Assembly (NCBI GenBank): GCA_008933835.1
Contig: WBUG01000024.1
Coordinates: forward strand, 1-45,824
Source of the DNA: Bacteroidota bacterium
Lineage (GTDB): Bacteria; Bacteroidota; Ignavibacteria; UBA10030; UBA8401
DNA: 45,824 nucleotides
Direction of reading: 5' to 3'
In this document: piece after piece, positions 25,201-32,727 of the stretch
Layout: the number at the start of each line of letters is the position of its first letter
Position numbering within the stretch: the first letter of the stretch is position 1
Notes under the pieces: generated by a model
The model's database searches: none
What the model was told of the DNA's origin: nothing
Seen by the model: only the letters and a program-made list of their open reading frames with translations
Position numbers and translations under genes: made by a program

Positions 25201-26311
25201 TCTCGCGGGGGGGATGGCGCACGACTTCAACAACATGCTGACCCCCATCATCGGCTACGGCGACATCCTCCATCGGTCGTTCGCCGAGGGGGACCCGCGC
25301 GCCGCGAAGGTGCGGCAGATCATCCACGCCGCCGAGAGCTCCAAGCAGCTCGTGACCAAGCTGCTCACCTTCGCCCGCAAGCAGACGATGGAGCGGCGGC
25401 GCATCGACCTGAACCGCGTCATCGCCGAGTTCCAGAAGATCCTCTCGCGCACGCTCCGCGAGAACATCGCGGTGTCGCTCGAGCTCTCCCCCGGTCCGGC
25501 CGTCGTCCGCGGCGACGCCGGCCAGATGGAACAGATCGTGCTCAACCTCTCCGTCAACGCGATGGACGCGATGCCGCACGGCGGTCGGCTCGTCATCACC
25601 ACAAGCACCGTGGACGTCGCGCAGCGGCAGACCCTGACGAACGAGGACGAGGAGATGGCGGAGGGACGGTACGTGGCGCTCACCGTGCGCGACACCGGCA
25701 CCGGCATCCCGCCGGAGGTGCTGCCGAAGATCTACGAGCCGTTCTTCACGACGAAGGAGCAGGGGAAGGGGACGGGACTGGGACTCTCGACGGTGTACGG
25801 CATCGTGCGGCAGCACGGCGGGTACATCATGGTGCGGAACGCTTCGGACGGCGGGGCGGTCTTCACCATCTACCTTCCGTGGTACGACGGGCCGGCCGAC
25901 GCCGATCCGGTACGGAGCGCCGCGCCGGCCTCCCTCCGCGCCGAACGGCCGGTCATCCTCGTCACCGAGGACCAGCCGCAGATCCTCGAACTCATCCGCG
26001 ACATCCTCACGGAGCTCAACGCGGAGGTGCACACCGCCGCGTCGGTCTCCGAAGCGCTGGCGCTCTACCGCACGCACAGTGCCGCCGTGGACGCGCTCAT
26101 CACGGACATCATCCTGCCGGACGGCAACGGCAGGACGCTGTACGAGTCCATCGCGGCGGAACGGCCCGGACTGCGCGTGCTCTTCATCTCAAGCTACGCG
26201 GAGAACATCCTGGCGGACGGCTCGTACCTGCCGGAGAAGGCGCTCTTCCTCCCCAAACCGTTCACGCTCGCGGAGTTCTCGGAATCGCTGGAAAAACTGC
26301 TGGCGAAGTGA
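22226..26311 (+). CDS. Membrane multi-PAS hybrid sensor histidine kinase
   Basis: This 1,361-residue protein starts with TTG, supported by GGGGGAG at 22214-22220 six bases upstream. Residues about 30-190 form about six membrane helices with a QRGRTEAA turn. Six PAS domains follow in tandem (about 205-990), each ending in a DITE- or DVTERK-like coil. The histidine is H999 in GGMAHDFNN. An ATPase domain (NLSVNAMDAMPHGG, GTGLGLSTVYGI) and a C-terminal receiver follow, with D1294 in ITDIILPDGNG and a lysine in LFLPKPF. All phosphorelay residues are present. It has no DNA-binding output, so it must pass the signal to a partner not seen here. It is convergent with a related kinase, 9 bp apart. Confidence 0.93.
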   Translation: MRTDGLLHAIVRPFLPPVRSESEDGHTQLPRVIYATTVVTLAVSVTLFAMFLWESMMPAMSVVSAAVRIVGCLAVLVLLQRGRTEAASFTFVVIIWLTFAFSMPYTGGVYSFGYRSGFLVLIFVAALLVNFRAATVVAAVSIAYGLYLALTFPSTEFLRVEFFRHPVRVWMLNAFIFTIAIVFIRFSISTIKESLDRARKELRERLKTEESFQRSEQNYREVFNATNEAIFIEEPGTGTIVDANDTAVRMYGYPSKEALLRRSIGDLSVNTGAYTQNEAMAFLDRSGEGTPQVFRWQARRFDGSLFWTEISLRSAVIGGHSRILAVVRDITETLAAEDEARENAHRLKLLSESAFEGIGISAAGVIIESNDQLAAMFGYTRGEIIGRSVADFIAPVSADIVRAKIASGSEEPYEHLARRKDGAEFWVEVRGRNTVMDGREVRITVMRDIDLQKRQAALISQKNRQLGNIINAASRSAFITTDLQGIITGFNPGAEFMLGYRPEELIALRTPLSFHVDREVAERGRELTSLYGRTVEGFEVFVHTARNGEFEEREWTFVRKDGTTLVVSMVVTPVYGDDGVMAGFLGVARDVTERKNAEERLKKSEELFSTAFSNAPLLMTISTYDDGRFLEVNDRCFEYSGYRPAEVIGRTTVELGWISAEERGRLLRLLEEQGRITDLELDLHRKDGTVIHRLYNAEPIVIDGVRCLLSISMNITDRRRTERRLQENEERYRRLFETAGDAIFIMDEGRFLDCNRRTLVVFRCRREEILGRHPYEFSPEFQPDGRPSEEKALERIRAAVSGAPQHFEWMHMRPDGTTFMAEVTLTTIHPDTPGMLQAIVRDISERKSSEERIRLLAHAVASARECICIIALDDTVLYVNDEFQRTYGFAEKEIVGRSIALVRSAKNAVKVTEELRRDDFRGSWQGELLHVRRSGEEFPVHVSASAVRGPHGRPEALIGVITDLTERKREEEQRKRLEDQLMHSQKMESFGRLAGGMAHDFNNMLTPIIGYGDILHRSFAEGDPRAAKVRQIIHAAESSKQLVTKLLTFARKQTMERRRIDLNRVIAEFQKILSRTLRENIAVSLELSPGPAVVRGDAGQMEQIVLNLSVNAMDAMPHGGRLVITTSTVDVAQRQTLTNEDEEMAEGRYVALTVRDTGTGIPPEVLPKIYEPFFTTKEQGKGTGLGLSTVYGIVRQHGGYIMVRNASDGGAVFTIYLPWYDGPADADPVRSAAPASLRAERPVILVTEDQPQILELIRDILTELNAEVHTAASVSEALALYRTHSAAVDALITDIILPDGNGRTLYESIAAERPGLRVLFISSYAENILADGSYLPEKALFLPKPFTLAEFSESLEKLLAK

Positions 26312-26320
26312 GGAGGAGGG

Positions 26321-29188
26321 TCACCGCCCGACCGCCGTGCGGACGAGGGTGATGAACTGTTCGGCGGTGAAGGGCTTCTGCAGGAATCCCGCGGCGAGGT
26401 CCACGTCCACATTGCGGACGAGCTCGGGCGGAACGCCGGAGGAGAGGATGACCGGAAGGGAGGGAACGGCGGTGCGGATGCGCTCCATCGTCGTGCGGCA
26501 CGCCTCGCCGGGAATGTTCACGTCCAGCAGCACCGCATCGATGCCCTCCGGCCGTTCGGCCAGCAGACGCAGCGCCTCCGCTCCGCTCATCGCCGTCAGC
26601 GCCTTCATCCCTTCCGATTCCGCCACGTCCTCCAGCAGCATCAGGTTCAGTTCCTCGTCGTCCACCGCCAGGATGGTCACCGGACGCGTTTCGGCGGGAG
26701 ACGCGGGTGCGGGGGTGGCCGCCGGGAGGATGACCGACACAGCGGTCCCTTCCCCGGGCACGGAACGCACCCGGATGCCGCCGTCATGGCCGCGCAGGAT
26801 GCCGAGCACGGCGGAAAGGCCCAGTCCGCGGCCGATGAACTTCGTGGAGAAGAACGGGTCGAACATCCGCTCCATCACCTCCGCCGTCATCCCGGCACCG
26901 CGGTCCTCCACCTCCAGACAGGCGTACGGTCCCGCCGTGAGCGCAGTGCCGGTATGCCGCTGCCACTCTTCGGTCTCCCCCGCCGTGAGCGTGCGGAGCG
27001 TCGTGCGGATGGTGACGGACGGCCGTCCTCCGGAGTACGATTCGACGGCGTTGCTGACGAGGTGTATCACAAGCTGCCGCGCCTGCTGTACGTCCGCATG
27101 CACGGAGAGGGAGGGTTCCGCGAGGTCGAGCCGGAACTCCGGCGGGACCGCGGCGCTCACCGTATGGAGATGCTGCCGGATGATGTCGTTGAGGTCCACG
27201 GTCCGCACCTCGAACTTCGACCGGCCGGAGTACGCCAGCAGTTCGCGCGTGAGCTGGGCGGCCCGCATCGCCGCCTGTTCGATCTTCGCGAAGGCGGCGT
27301 GCATGGAGGAGCCGGGGTCGGTCCGCGTCATATGGAACGACGCCCGCCCGAGGATGGTGGTGAGCAGGTTGTTGAACTCGTGCGCCGCGCCGCCGGCGAG
27401 CACCGAGAGGCTCTCCGCCTTCTTCGCGCTCTGCAGCGCCTCTTCGATCTGCCGCCGCTCGGTGATGTCGCGCTGGATGGAGAGGTACCCCTGCAGTTTC
27501 CCGTTCCGGTCGATGATGGGGGTGATGGAGCTCTCCACCTCCACCCGCAGTCCGGCCTTGGTGCGGTTGACGAAGGTGGTGGTGATGACGTTGGACCCCC
27601 GCAGGTCGCGCCAGAGCGATTCGTCCGTGACGGCGTCGTTCGGTTCCAGCTGCAGGATGCGGGGGGACTGCGCGCCGACGATCTCTTCGGGGGCGTAGCC
27701 GTACAGCTGTGTGAAGCGGGGATTGACGTACAGGAAGAACCCGCGCAGGTCCACCATGAACGCCACGTCGGACGAGAGCTGCATGGCGCGGCTGAACATC
27801 TCCAGCTGCTGTTCCGCCAGTTTCCGTTCCGTGATGTCCAGGACGAACCCGTCCACGATCACCGACCCGCCCGGCATCCGGAACGGCGTCCCGCTGTTCT
27901 TCTGCCACCGCACCCGTCCGTTGGCGTCGATGATGCGGTACTCGTAGTCGAACGGCTGCGGGTCCTCGACGAGCCGCCGCAGCGTCTGGATGTCCTGCTC
28001 CGCGTCCATCCGGTAGATGGACCCCATGAACTTCCGGATGTCGTGCATCAGTTCGTCGGAGGTGTATCCGAACAGTTCCTTCGCCCCTTCGCTGATGAAG
28101 AGCGGATGGATCATCCTCCCCTTCCGCAGTTCCACGCGGTAGATGACCGCCTTCAGGTTGGAGGTGATGCCCGAGACCTGCTCGCGCCGCATCAGCAGTT
28201 CCTCCTCCACCTTCAGCTGTCCGGTGATGTCGTTGAACGAGACCACCGCCCCTTCCGCCGCCCCCGCTTCCCCGACGATGGGGGCCGCGTTCAGCGCCAC
28301 CACTTTCGTTCGTCCGTCGGGGAAGCGGACGGTGTAGGTCCGCCGGAAGAGCGCCGCCCGCTCGCGCTGCACCTCGGCGAACGGCGACTGATCGCCCGCC
28401 GCCAGGCTTCCGTCCACCGCGATGAGGCTCCATTCCGGCTCGCGCGGCACGCCGTCGTTCACCGTCCCGAACACGTCGCACGCGGTCCGGTTGGCGTACG
28501 TGATGCGCCCTTGCGCGTCGAAGAGCATGATGCCGCTCGGCGTGGTGTCCAGCACCGACCGCAGCCGCCGGTCGCTGTCGCGGAACGCCTCCTTCGCCGT
28601 GAGCGCCTCGCGGATGCCGCGCTTCATCGCGTCCGCCAGGATGTACGTGCCGGCCGCCGAAACGATGTTGATGATGAACGTATCGATGAGGTCGGACCGC
28701 ATGTCCGCCGGACTGACCGACGAGAGCTTCGGCGCGTCGTACTCGAGGCGGTACAGGAGACCGATGATGCCGAACTGCATCAGGACGAAGACGAGGTACG
28801 AGCGGCGTGAGAGGAAGATGGCGGCGATGAGGAACGCCGTGCCGAAGAGGTACATCCCGACGTCGTGCACCCCCATGGAGGAGGAATAGATGACGGAGGG
28901 GATGAACACGGTGAGACTGTAGGTGAAGATCAGCGCCGCCTCTTCGGTCCGGCCCCGCTGGTTCAGGACGTAGCTGGCGGTGATGCCGGCGAACTGAAGG
29001 ATGTACGCCGCCGTGCTGAGACGGAACGACGAACTCCCCTCCGCGATCTGCAGCAGGTGCGCGAGGAACGGATGCAGCAGGCCGAAGAATCCGATGAGAC
29101 ACAGGTACCGGATGATGCGGTCCTTGTTCGGAATGTCTTCGCCCGGCTGATACGGGGCCGGTATGAATCGTCGGAAGAAGCGGTGCAT
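26321..29188 (-). CDS. Membrane PAS hybrid sensor histidine kinase, relative of its convergent neighbour
   Basis: This 955-residue protein has about six membrane helices (to residue about 175) containing NQRGRTEEAA. Three PAS domains follow (about 200-330, 345-460 and 465-585). The phospho-acceptor is H603 in GGAAHEFNN. The ATPase domain has SNAVESYSGG, GAGM and GLGLSAVLG. The receiver has D889 in LLDVNIPG and QKPF. The start at 29188 (MHRFFRRF) gives a short basic lead into the first helix; an ATG 25 codons upstream is possible. The shared sensor motif and domain order with the 22226 gene suggest an old duplication, with fewer PAS units here. Confidence 0.92.
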   Translation of the reverse strand: MHRFFRRFIPAPYQPGEDIPNKDRIIRYLCLIGFFGLLHPFLAHLLQIAEGSSSFRLSTAAYILQFAGITASYVLNQRGRTEEAALIFTYSLTVFIPSVIYSSSMGVHDVGMYLFGTAFLIAAIFLSRRSYLVFVLMQFGIIGLLYRLEYDAPKLSSVSPADMRSDLIDTFIINIVSAAGTYILADAMKRGIREALTAKEAFRDSDRRLRSVLDTTPSGIMLFDAQGRITYANRTACDVFGTVNDGVPREPEWSLIAVDGSLAAGDQSPFAEVQRERAALFRRTYTVRFPDGRTKVVALNAAPIVGEAGAAEGAVVSFNDITGQLKVEEELLMRREQVSGITSNLKAVIYRVELRKGRMIHPLFISEGAKELFGYTSDELMHDIRKFMGSIYRMDAEQDIQTLRRLVEDPQPFDYEYRIIDANGRVRWQKNSGTPFRMPGGSVIVDGFVLDITERKLAEQQLEMFSRAMQLSSDVAFMVDLRGFFLYVNPRFTQLYGYAPEEIVGAQSPRILQLEPNDAVTDESLWRDLRGSNVITTTFVNRTKAGLRVEVESSITPIIDRNGKLQGYLSIQRDITERRQIEEALQSAKKAESLSVLAGGAAHEFNNLLTTILGRASFHMTRTDPGSSMHAAFAKIEQAAMRAAQLTRELLAYSGRSKFEVRTVDLNDIIRQHLHTVSAAVPPEFRLDLAEPSLSVHADVQQARQLVIHLVSNAVESYSGGRPSVTIRTTLRTLTAGETEEWQRHTGTALTAGPYACLEVEDRGAGMTAEVMERMFDPFFSTKFIGRGLGLSAVLGILRGHDGGIRVRSVPGEGTAVSVILPAATPAPASPAETRPVTILAVDDEELNLMLLEDVAESEGMKALTAMSGAEALRLLAERPEGIDAVLLDVNIPGEACRTTMERIRTAVPSLPVILSSGVPPELVRNVDVDLAAGFLQKPFTAEQFITLVRTAVGR

Positions 29189-29426
29189 AGGTCTCGTCCG
29201 GAGGGTGGGGACACATCCCCGCCCTTCCCGGATATTTTGCGTAACATCGTGAAAATCCGTCACAATCCAAATACGCGGAACCGCGTAGAGTACATCTTCA
29301 GCGGTACGGTGTGGATTTTCCCGTTCCGTGCCGATACATATTCTTTACGGTGTGACGCGGTTTCCCATTATTTTTCCCTATATTTCAACGGCACACTTCT
29401 TTTCCGGACTCACCCACAACTCCAGC
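29189..29426. promoter_or_regulatory. Divergent control region between kinase and dehydrogenase genes
   Basis: These 238 bp serve two outward genes. They contain a perfect inverted repeat TACGCGG-AA-CCGCGTA at 29272-29287, a plausible dimer-binding operator or small hairpin. CTATATTTC at 29378-29386, a -7-box-like sequence, faces the plus-strand gene. No heptamer array is present, in contrast to the co-directional gaps. Confidence 0.45.
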
Positions 29427-30284
29427 ATGACCGCACCGATCGCCTTCATCGGCCTCGGCCTGATGGGGACGCCCATGGCGTCCCGCCTGCTCGCCGCCGG
29501 ATTCCCGCTCCGCGTCTATAATAGAACGCCCGGAAGGGACGACGCTCTCGTCCGCGCCGGTGCCGTGCGCGCTTCATCGGTGGAAGGCGCAGCCGCCGAC
29601 GTCTCCGCCGCTGTCACCATGCTGACGAACGATGAGGCGCTGCGGAGCGTCTCTCTGCAGGTCCGCTCCGCGCTCCGGTCCGGCGGACTTCACCTGGACT
29701 GCAGCACCGTCTCCCCCGCGCTGACGGAGGAACTGGAACGGGAGTACACCGCCTCCGGCAGGCTCTTCCTGCACTCGCCGGTGCTCGGCAGCGTACCGCA
29801 GGCAGCGGAGGGCTCCCTTCTCCTCTTCGCCGGAGGGAGCGATGCGGCGTTCGAGGCGGCGGAACCGCTCCTGCGCGTGCTCGGCTCACGGCTCTGGCGT
29901 TTCCCCTCCGCCCCGCCGGCCACGCACATGAAACTCATCCTCAACTCCTTCATCGCCGGGATGATCGCCACGCTGTCGCAGGGATTGCGCTACGCCCAGC
30001 GCAACGGCGTGGAGGGGGCGACGCTGCTCGAAGTGCTCTCCCACTCCGCCCTCAACGCGCCGATGTATCAGACGAAAGGGAGGTCCATCCTGGAAGAGAA
30101 TTATACCCCGCGATTCTTCCTGCAGAACCTGCTCAAGGACACGAACCTCTTCCGCAACGCCGCTCTCGCCTCCGGCGCCGAGGTCCCCGTGGCGGACATG
30201 GCGAAGCAGCTGCTCGAACGCGCCGTGGCGCAGGGACTGGGGATGGAGGATTACTCGGCGGTCATGAAGAGCCTCAACGGCTGA
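29427..30284 (+). CDS. Beta-hydroxyacid dehydrogenase family NAD(P) oxidoreductase
   Basis: This 285-residue enzyme belongs to the 3-hydroxyisobutyrate dehydrogenase/succinic semialdehyde reductase family. The Rossmann motif is FIGLGLMGTPMA at the N-terminus, and the Rossmann arm ends in YNRTP (an Arg at this position favours NADP). The substrate loop reads SPVLGSVPQAAEGSLLL. The catalytic lysine lies in HMKLILNSF. It reduces or oxidises small beta-hydroxy acids or aldehydes; the substrate cannot be assigned. The start at 29427 follows family length; the frame is open upstream but AT-rich and uncharacteristic. Confidence 0.9.
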   Translation: MTAPIAFIGLGLMGTPMASRLLAAGFPLRVYNRTPGRDDALVRAGAVRASSVEGAAADVSAAVTMLTNDEALRSVSLQVRSALRSGGLHLDCSTVSPALTEELEREYTASGRLFLHSPVLGSVPQAAEGSLLLFAGGSDAAFEAAEPLLRVLGSRLWRFPSAPPATHMKLILNSFIAGMIATLSQGLRYAQRNGVEGATLLEVLSHSALNAPMYQTKGRSILEENYTPRFFLQNLLKDTNLFRNAALASGAEVPVADMAKQLLERAVAQGLGMEDYSAVMKSLNG

Positions 30285-30354
30285 ATGAACATTGGAAAAC
30301 GGATAATGGAAAATGATGAATGATGAACGATTGACGATGAACGATACTGGATAC
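30285..30354 (+). repeat. Heptamer array (ATGATGA/ATGGAAA type) after the dehydrogenase
   Basis: Ten units in exact 7-bp register begin at the base after the stop codon: ATGAACA, TTGGAAA, ACGGATA, ATGGAAA, ATGATGA (twice), ACGATTG, ACGATGA, ACGATAC, TGGATAC. It is the first of three consecutive arrays in this gap. Confidence 0.85.
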
Positions 30355-30380
30355 TGAAAAATCATAAACAGCAAGTTACA

Positions 30381-30451
30381 TGATGCATGGTACAGGATGC
30401 AGGAAAGAAGACAGAACGATGCAAGATGCATGATACAGGATGCAGGATACA
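30381..30451 (+). repeat. Heptamer array (GGATGCA type)
   Basis: Ten units: TGATGCA, TGGTACA, GGATGCA, GGAAAGA, AGACAGA, ACGATGCA (one extra base), AGATGCA, TGATACA, GGATGCA, GGATACA. Its consensus GGATGCA differs from the array before it although the period is the same. Confidence 0.85.
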
Positions 30452-30458
30452 GAATCGT

Positions 30459-30493
30459 GTGTTTTGTGATTTTTGATTTGTGATTTGTGAATT
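30459..30493 (+). repeat. TTTGTGA-type heptamer array before the M19 dipeptidase gene
   Basis: Five units: GTGTTTT, GTGATTT, TTGATTT, GTGATTT, GTGAATT. They end a few bases before the strong ribosome-binding site GGAGG (30499-30503). Position and orientation match the other start-proximal arrays. Confidence 0.8.
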
Positions 30494-30507
30494 ACCCCGG
30501 AGGTATC

Positions 30508-32139
30508 ATGTCCATGTTCCGTTTCCCGTTGATGTTCGCAGCGCTGGCCCTTCTGTCGTCGCCGGCGTATTCCCAGTCCTTCACGCTCGGCGGAACGGTG
30601 AAGGATTCGGTGACGGCGCTCGGCATCGATTCGGTGAAGATCGAGATGTTCGATCCGGTGCAGCCCGCGTCGGTCTGGACCGCGTACACGAACGCGTCGG
30701 GACAATGGTCGTACACCGTCACATCGGTCCATGAGGACGAAGCGGTCCCGCAGGGCTTCGCGCTCCATCAGAACTATCCGAACCCGTTCAATCCCTCCAC
30801 GATGCTCGCCTTCTCGCTCTCGGCGGGGGGGGCAGTGACCGTCTCCGTCCACACCGTGCTCGGACAGCGCATCGCAGAGCGGACGTTCGACCTCGCCCCC
30901 GGCGCATATCGGGTGCCGTGGAACGGCGCCGGCGCGGCGGGAACGTACTTCTATACCGTCCGGTACGGCGGCCGCTCGTACACGCGGAAGATGGTGCAGC
31001 TGGACGGCGCGCACGCCGCCGGAGGGTTCGGTGAACCGGTGCAGAGCGGCTCGTTCCTCTCCGCGCCGCTCGGTAAGCGGGGCATCACCGACGTCACGCT
31101 CCGCTTCTCGCGGCTCGGTTATGAACCGGATTCCCTCACCCTTCCCGCCGCATCGAACCAGGCGCTGGCGCAGACGCTCACCACCGTGCACCACCGTGCG
31201 CTCGTCTTCGACCTGCACAACGACATCGCGGAACTGATGGTGGACGGCTACCAGATGGGGACCCTCCACACCAGCAACCAGAGCGACATCCCCCGCTTCC
31301 GCACCGGCGGAGTGGACGCGCAGATGTTCGTGCTGTGGCCCGATCCGAACTCCTTCCCCTCCGGATTCGCCCGCACCAAACAGATGTACGATACCGTCAT
31401 GGCGCAGGTGGCCCGCAACGCCTCCGCCATCGCCGTGGCGAAGAACACCGCCGAACTCCACTCCGTGCTCGCCTCCGGCCGCATCGCCGCTGTGCTCTGC
31501 GTGGAAGGAGGGACCGCCATCGACGAGAGCCTGGAGAAGCTCAAGACGCTCTATTCCTACGGCGCGCGGTACATGACCATCACCTGGAACAACAGCTTCT
31601 CTTGGGCCGTCGCCGCGGCGGACGCACAGAGCGCCACGAAGGGACTGAGCGACTTCGGAAAGGACGTCATCCGCACCATGGACACGCTCGGCATGCTCAT
31701 CGACGTGTCCCACACCGGCATCAAGACCATCGACGACATCCTCACGGTGACGAAGAATCCCATCATCGCCAGCCACTCCGGCGCCCGCACGCTCCGGAAC
31801 CATACACGCAATCTCACGGACGCGCAGCTCCAGGCCATCGCCGCATCGGGCGGCGTGGTGGGGGTGGTGTTCCACCGGACGTTCATCACGAGCACCTCCA
31901 CCGCCACCATCGACACGGTGATGAAGCATATCGACTACATCAAGAACCTCGTCGGCGTGGACCATGTCGCGGTCGGGTCGGACTACGACGGCGGCATCAC
32001 TCCCCCCGTCGGTCTGGAGAACGTCTCGAAACTCCCCGCCCTCACCATGGCGATGTTCCGGAGAGGATACACGAAGGAGGAGGTGAAGAAGATCCTCGGG
32101 GGGAATTACCTTCGCGTGTTCACACAGGTGTGCAAGTGA
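30508..32139 (+). CDS. Secreted M19 (renal-type) dipeptidase with an internal T9SS-like sorting module
   Basis: This 543-residue protein has a signal peptide (1-23), then half of a carboxypeptidase regulatory-like domain (about 26-72). A T9SS sorting-domain-like module follows (about 84-165: LHQNYPNPFNPSTM, VLGQRIAE, GTYFYTVRYGG, YTRKMVQL). The remainder of the regulatory domain comes next (about 193-225, DVTLRFSRLGYEPDSL), then the M19 peptidase. Zinc ligands are complete: H237 and D239 (DLHND), E333 (CVEGG), H402 (DVSHTG), H423 (ASHSG), and D492 (GSDYDG). It should hydrolyse dipeptides, including D-residue dipeptides, outside the cytoplasm. The sorting module is normally the C-terminus; here it lies inside and the protein ends without one. 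The start at 30508 has GGAGG five bases upstream. Confidence 0.88.
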   Translation: MSMFRFPLMFAALALLSSPAYSQSFTLGGTVKDSVTALGIDSVKIEMFDPVQPASVWTAYTNASGQWSYTVTSVHEDEAVPQGFALHQNYPNPFNPSTMLAFSLSAGGAVTVSVHTVLGQRIAERTFDLAPGAYRVPWNGAGAAGTYFYTVRYGGRSYTRKMVQLDGAHAAGGFGEPVQSGSFLSAPLGKRGITDVTLRFSRLGYEPDSLTLPAASNQALAQTLTTVHHRALVFDLHNDIAELMVDGYQMGTLHTSNQSDIPRFRTGGVDAQMFVLWPDPNSFPSGFARTKQMYDTVMAQVARNASAIAVAKNTAELHSVLASGRIAAVLCVEGGTAIDESLEKLKTLYSYGARYMTITWNNSFSWAVAAADAQSATKGLSDFGKDVIRTMDTLGMLIDVSHTGIKTIDDILTVTKNPIIASHSGARTLRNHTRNLTDAQLQAIAASGGVVGVVFHRTFITSTSTATIDTVMKHIDYIKNLVGVDHVAVGSDYDGGITPPVGLENVSKLPALTMAMFRRGYTKEEVKKILGGNYLRVFTQVCK

Positions 32140-32270
32140 CGGAACGGTAGTTCGCAGGGGGACGGCGGGTGAAGGATGTACGGTGCGGGACGACCGGCAC
32201 GGACGGAGATAGGACCTTCTCCGTTCATCCGATAAGAATTCAACGAAATGTCATTTAATTCAGACATTGG

Positions 32271-32300
32271 TTTGTGTTTTGTGATTTCTTTTTTATCTTG
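32271..32300 (+). promoter_or_regulatory. Promoter of Bacteroidota type within a heptamer array
   Basis: TTTG (32271-32274), 19 bp, TATCTTG (32294-32300). This is the best consensus match in the window (TTTG-N19-TAnnTTTG less one T). The -33 box is part of the TTTGTG array at 32270-32297 (GTTTGTG, TTTTGTG, ATTTCTT, TTTTATC). The predicted start near 32307 leaves about 28 bases of leader, including AAGGAAG, before the ATG at 32335. Confidence 0.5.
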
Positions 32301-32334
32301 AAATCCGGCTTTTTAAGGAAGTAGGCGTTCCACC

Positions 32335-32727
32335 ATGGATGTATCCGTCACCATCGAACGAAAAGAGCAGTACCTTCGCGTCATCGTCAGCGGCGAAAAT
32401 ACGCTGACGAACGTGCTCGCGTACATGGACGAGATCTATAAAGCGTGTCTCACACAGAACGTGAACCACGTCCTCATCGAAGAGCGGCTCACCGGACCGA
32501 ACCTGGACACGTTCGACGTCTTTGAAGTGGTCATCAAGAACTTCGGCCGGGCCCGCACGCTCGGTCTCCGCATCGCGTACGTGGACCTGAACGCGGACCA
32601 CAGCAAGCGGGGACTGAAGTTCGCCGAGAACCTCGCCCACATCCGCGGCGTCAACGTGGCGGTCTTCACCGACACCGAGACCGCCAACCCCTGGCTGCTG
32701 CAGGATCTTCCCGGCTGTGCCGCATGA
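32335..32727 (+). CDS. STAS/SpoIIAA-like small protein
   Basis: This 130-residue soluble protein has alternating strands and helices (MDVSVTIERKEQYLRVIVSGENTL at the N-terminus; NVNHVLIEERLTG; LGLRIAYVDLN). These resemble the SpoIIAA-like/STAS fold of unassigned Bacteroidota proteins. A clear phosphorylatable serine motif is not visible, so a role as an anti-anti-sigma factor is only possible. It starts a tightly coupled row: its stop overlaps the YdeI-like gene (ATGA), followed by the LytS/LytR pair. A signalling or stress function would fit this context. Confidence 0.6.
   Translation: MDVSVTIERKEQYLRVIVSGENTLTNVLAYMDEIYKACLTQNVNHVLIEERLTGPNLDTFDVFEVVIKNFGRARTLGLRIAYVDLNADHSKRGLKFAENLAHIRGVNVAVFTDTETANPWLLQDLPGCAA

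Noticed and set aside
26786-28810. Plus-strand open frame of 674 codons within the second kinase gene
   Set aside because: It is antisense to a kinase with full domain structure. Its translation is rich in Arg, Asp, His and Val and has no recognisable domain.
30376-31965. Minus-strand open frame over the dipeptidase gene and its upstream arrays
   Set aside because: It is antisense to the M19 gene. Its last part translates the heptamer arrays into repeats such as SCILYHASC, a known kind of spurious protein.
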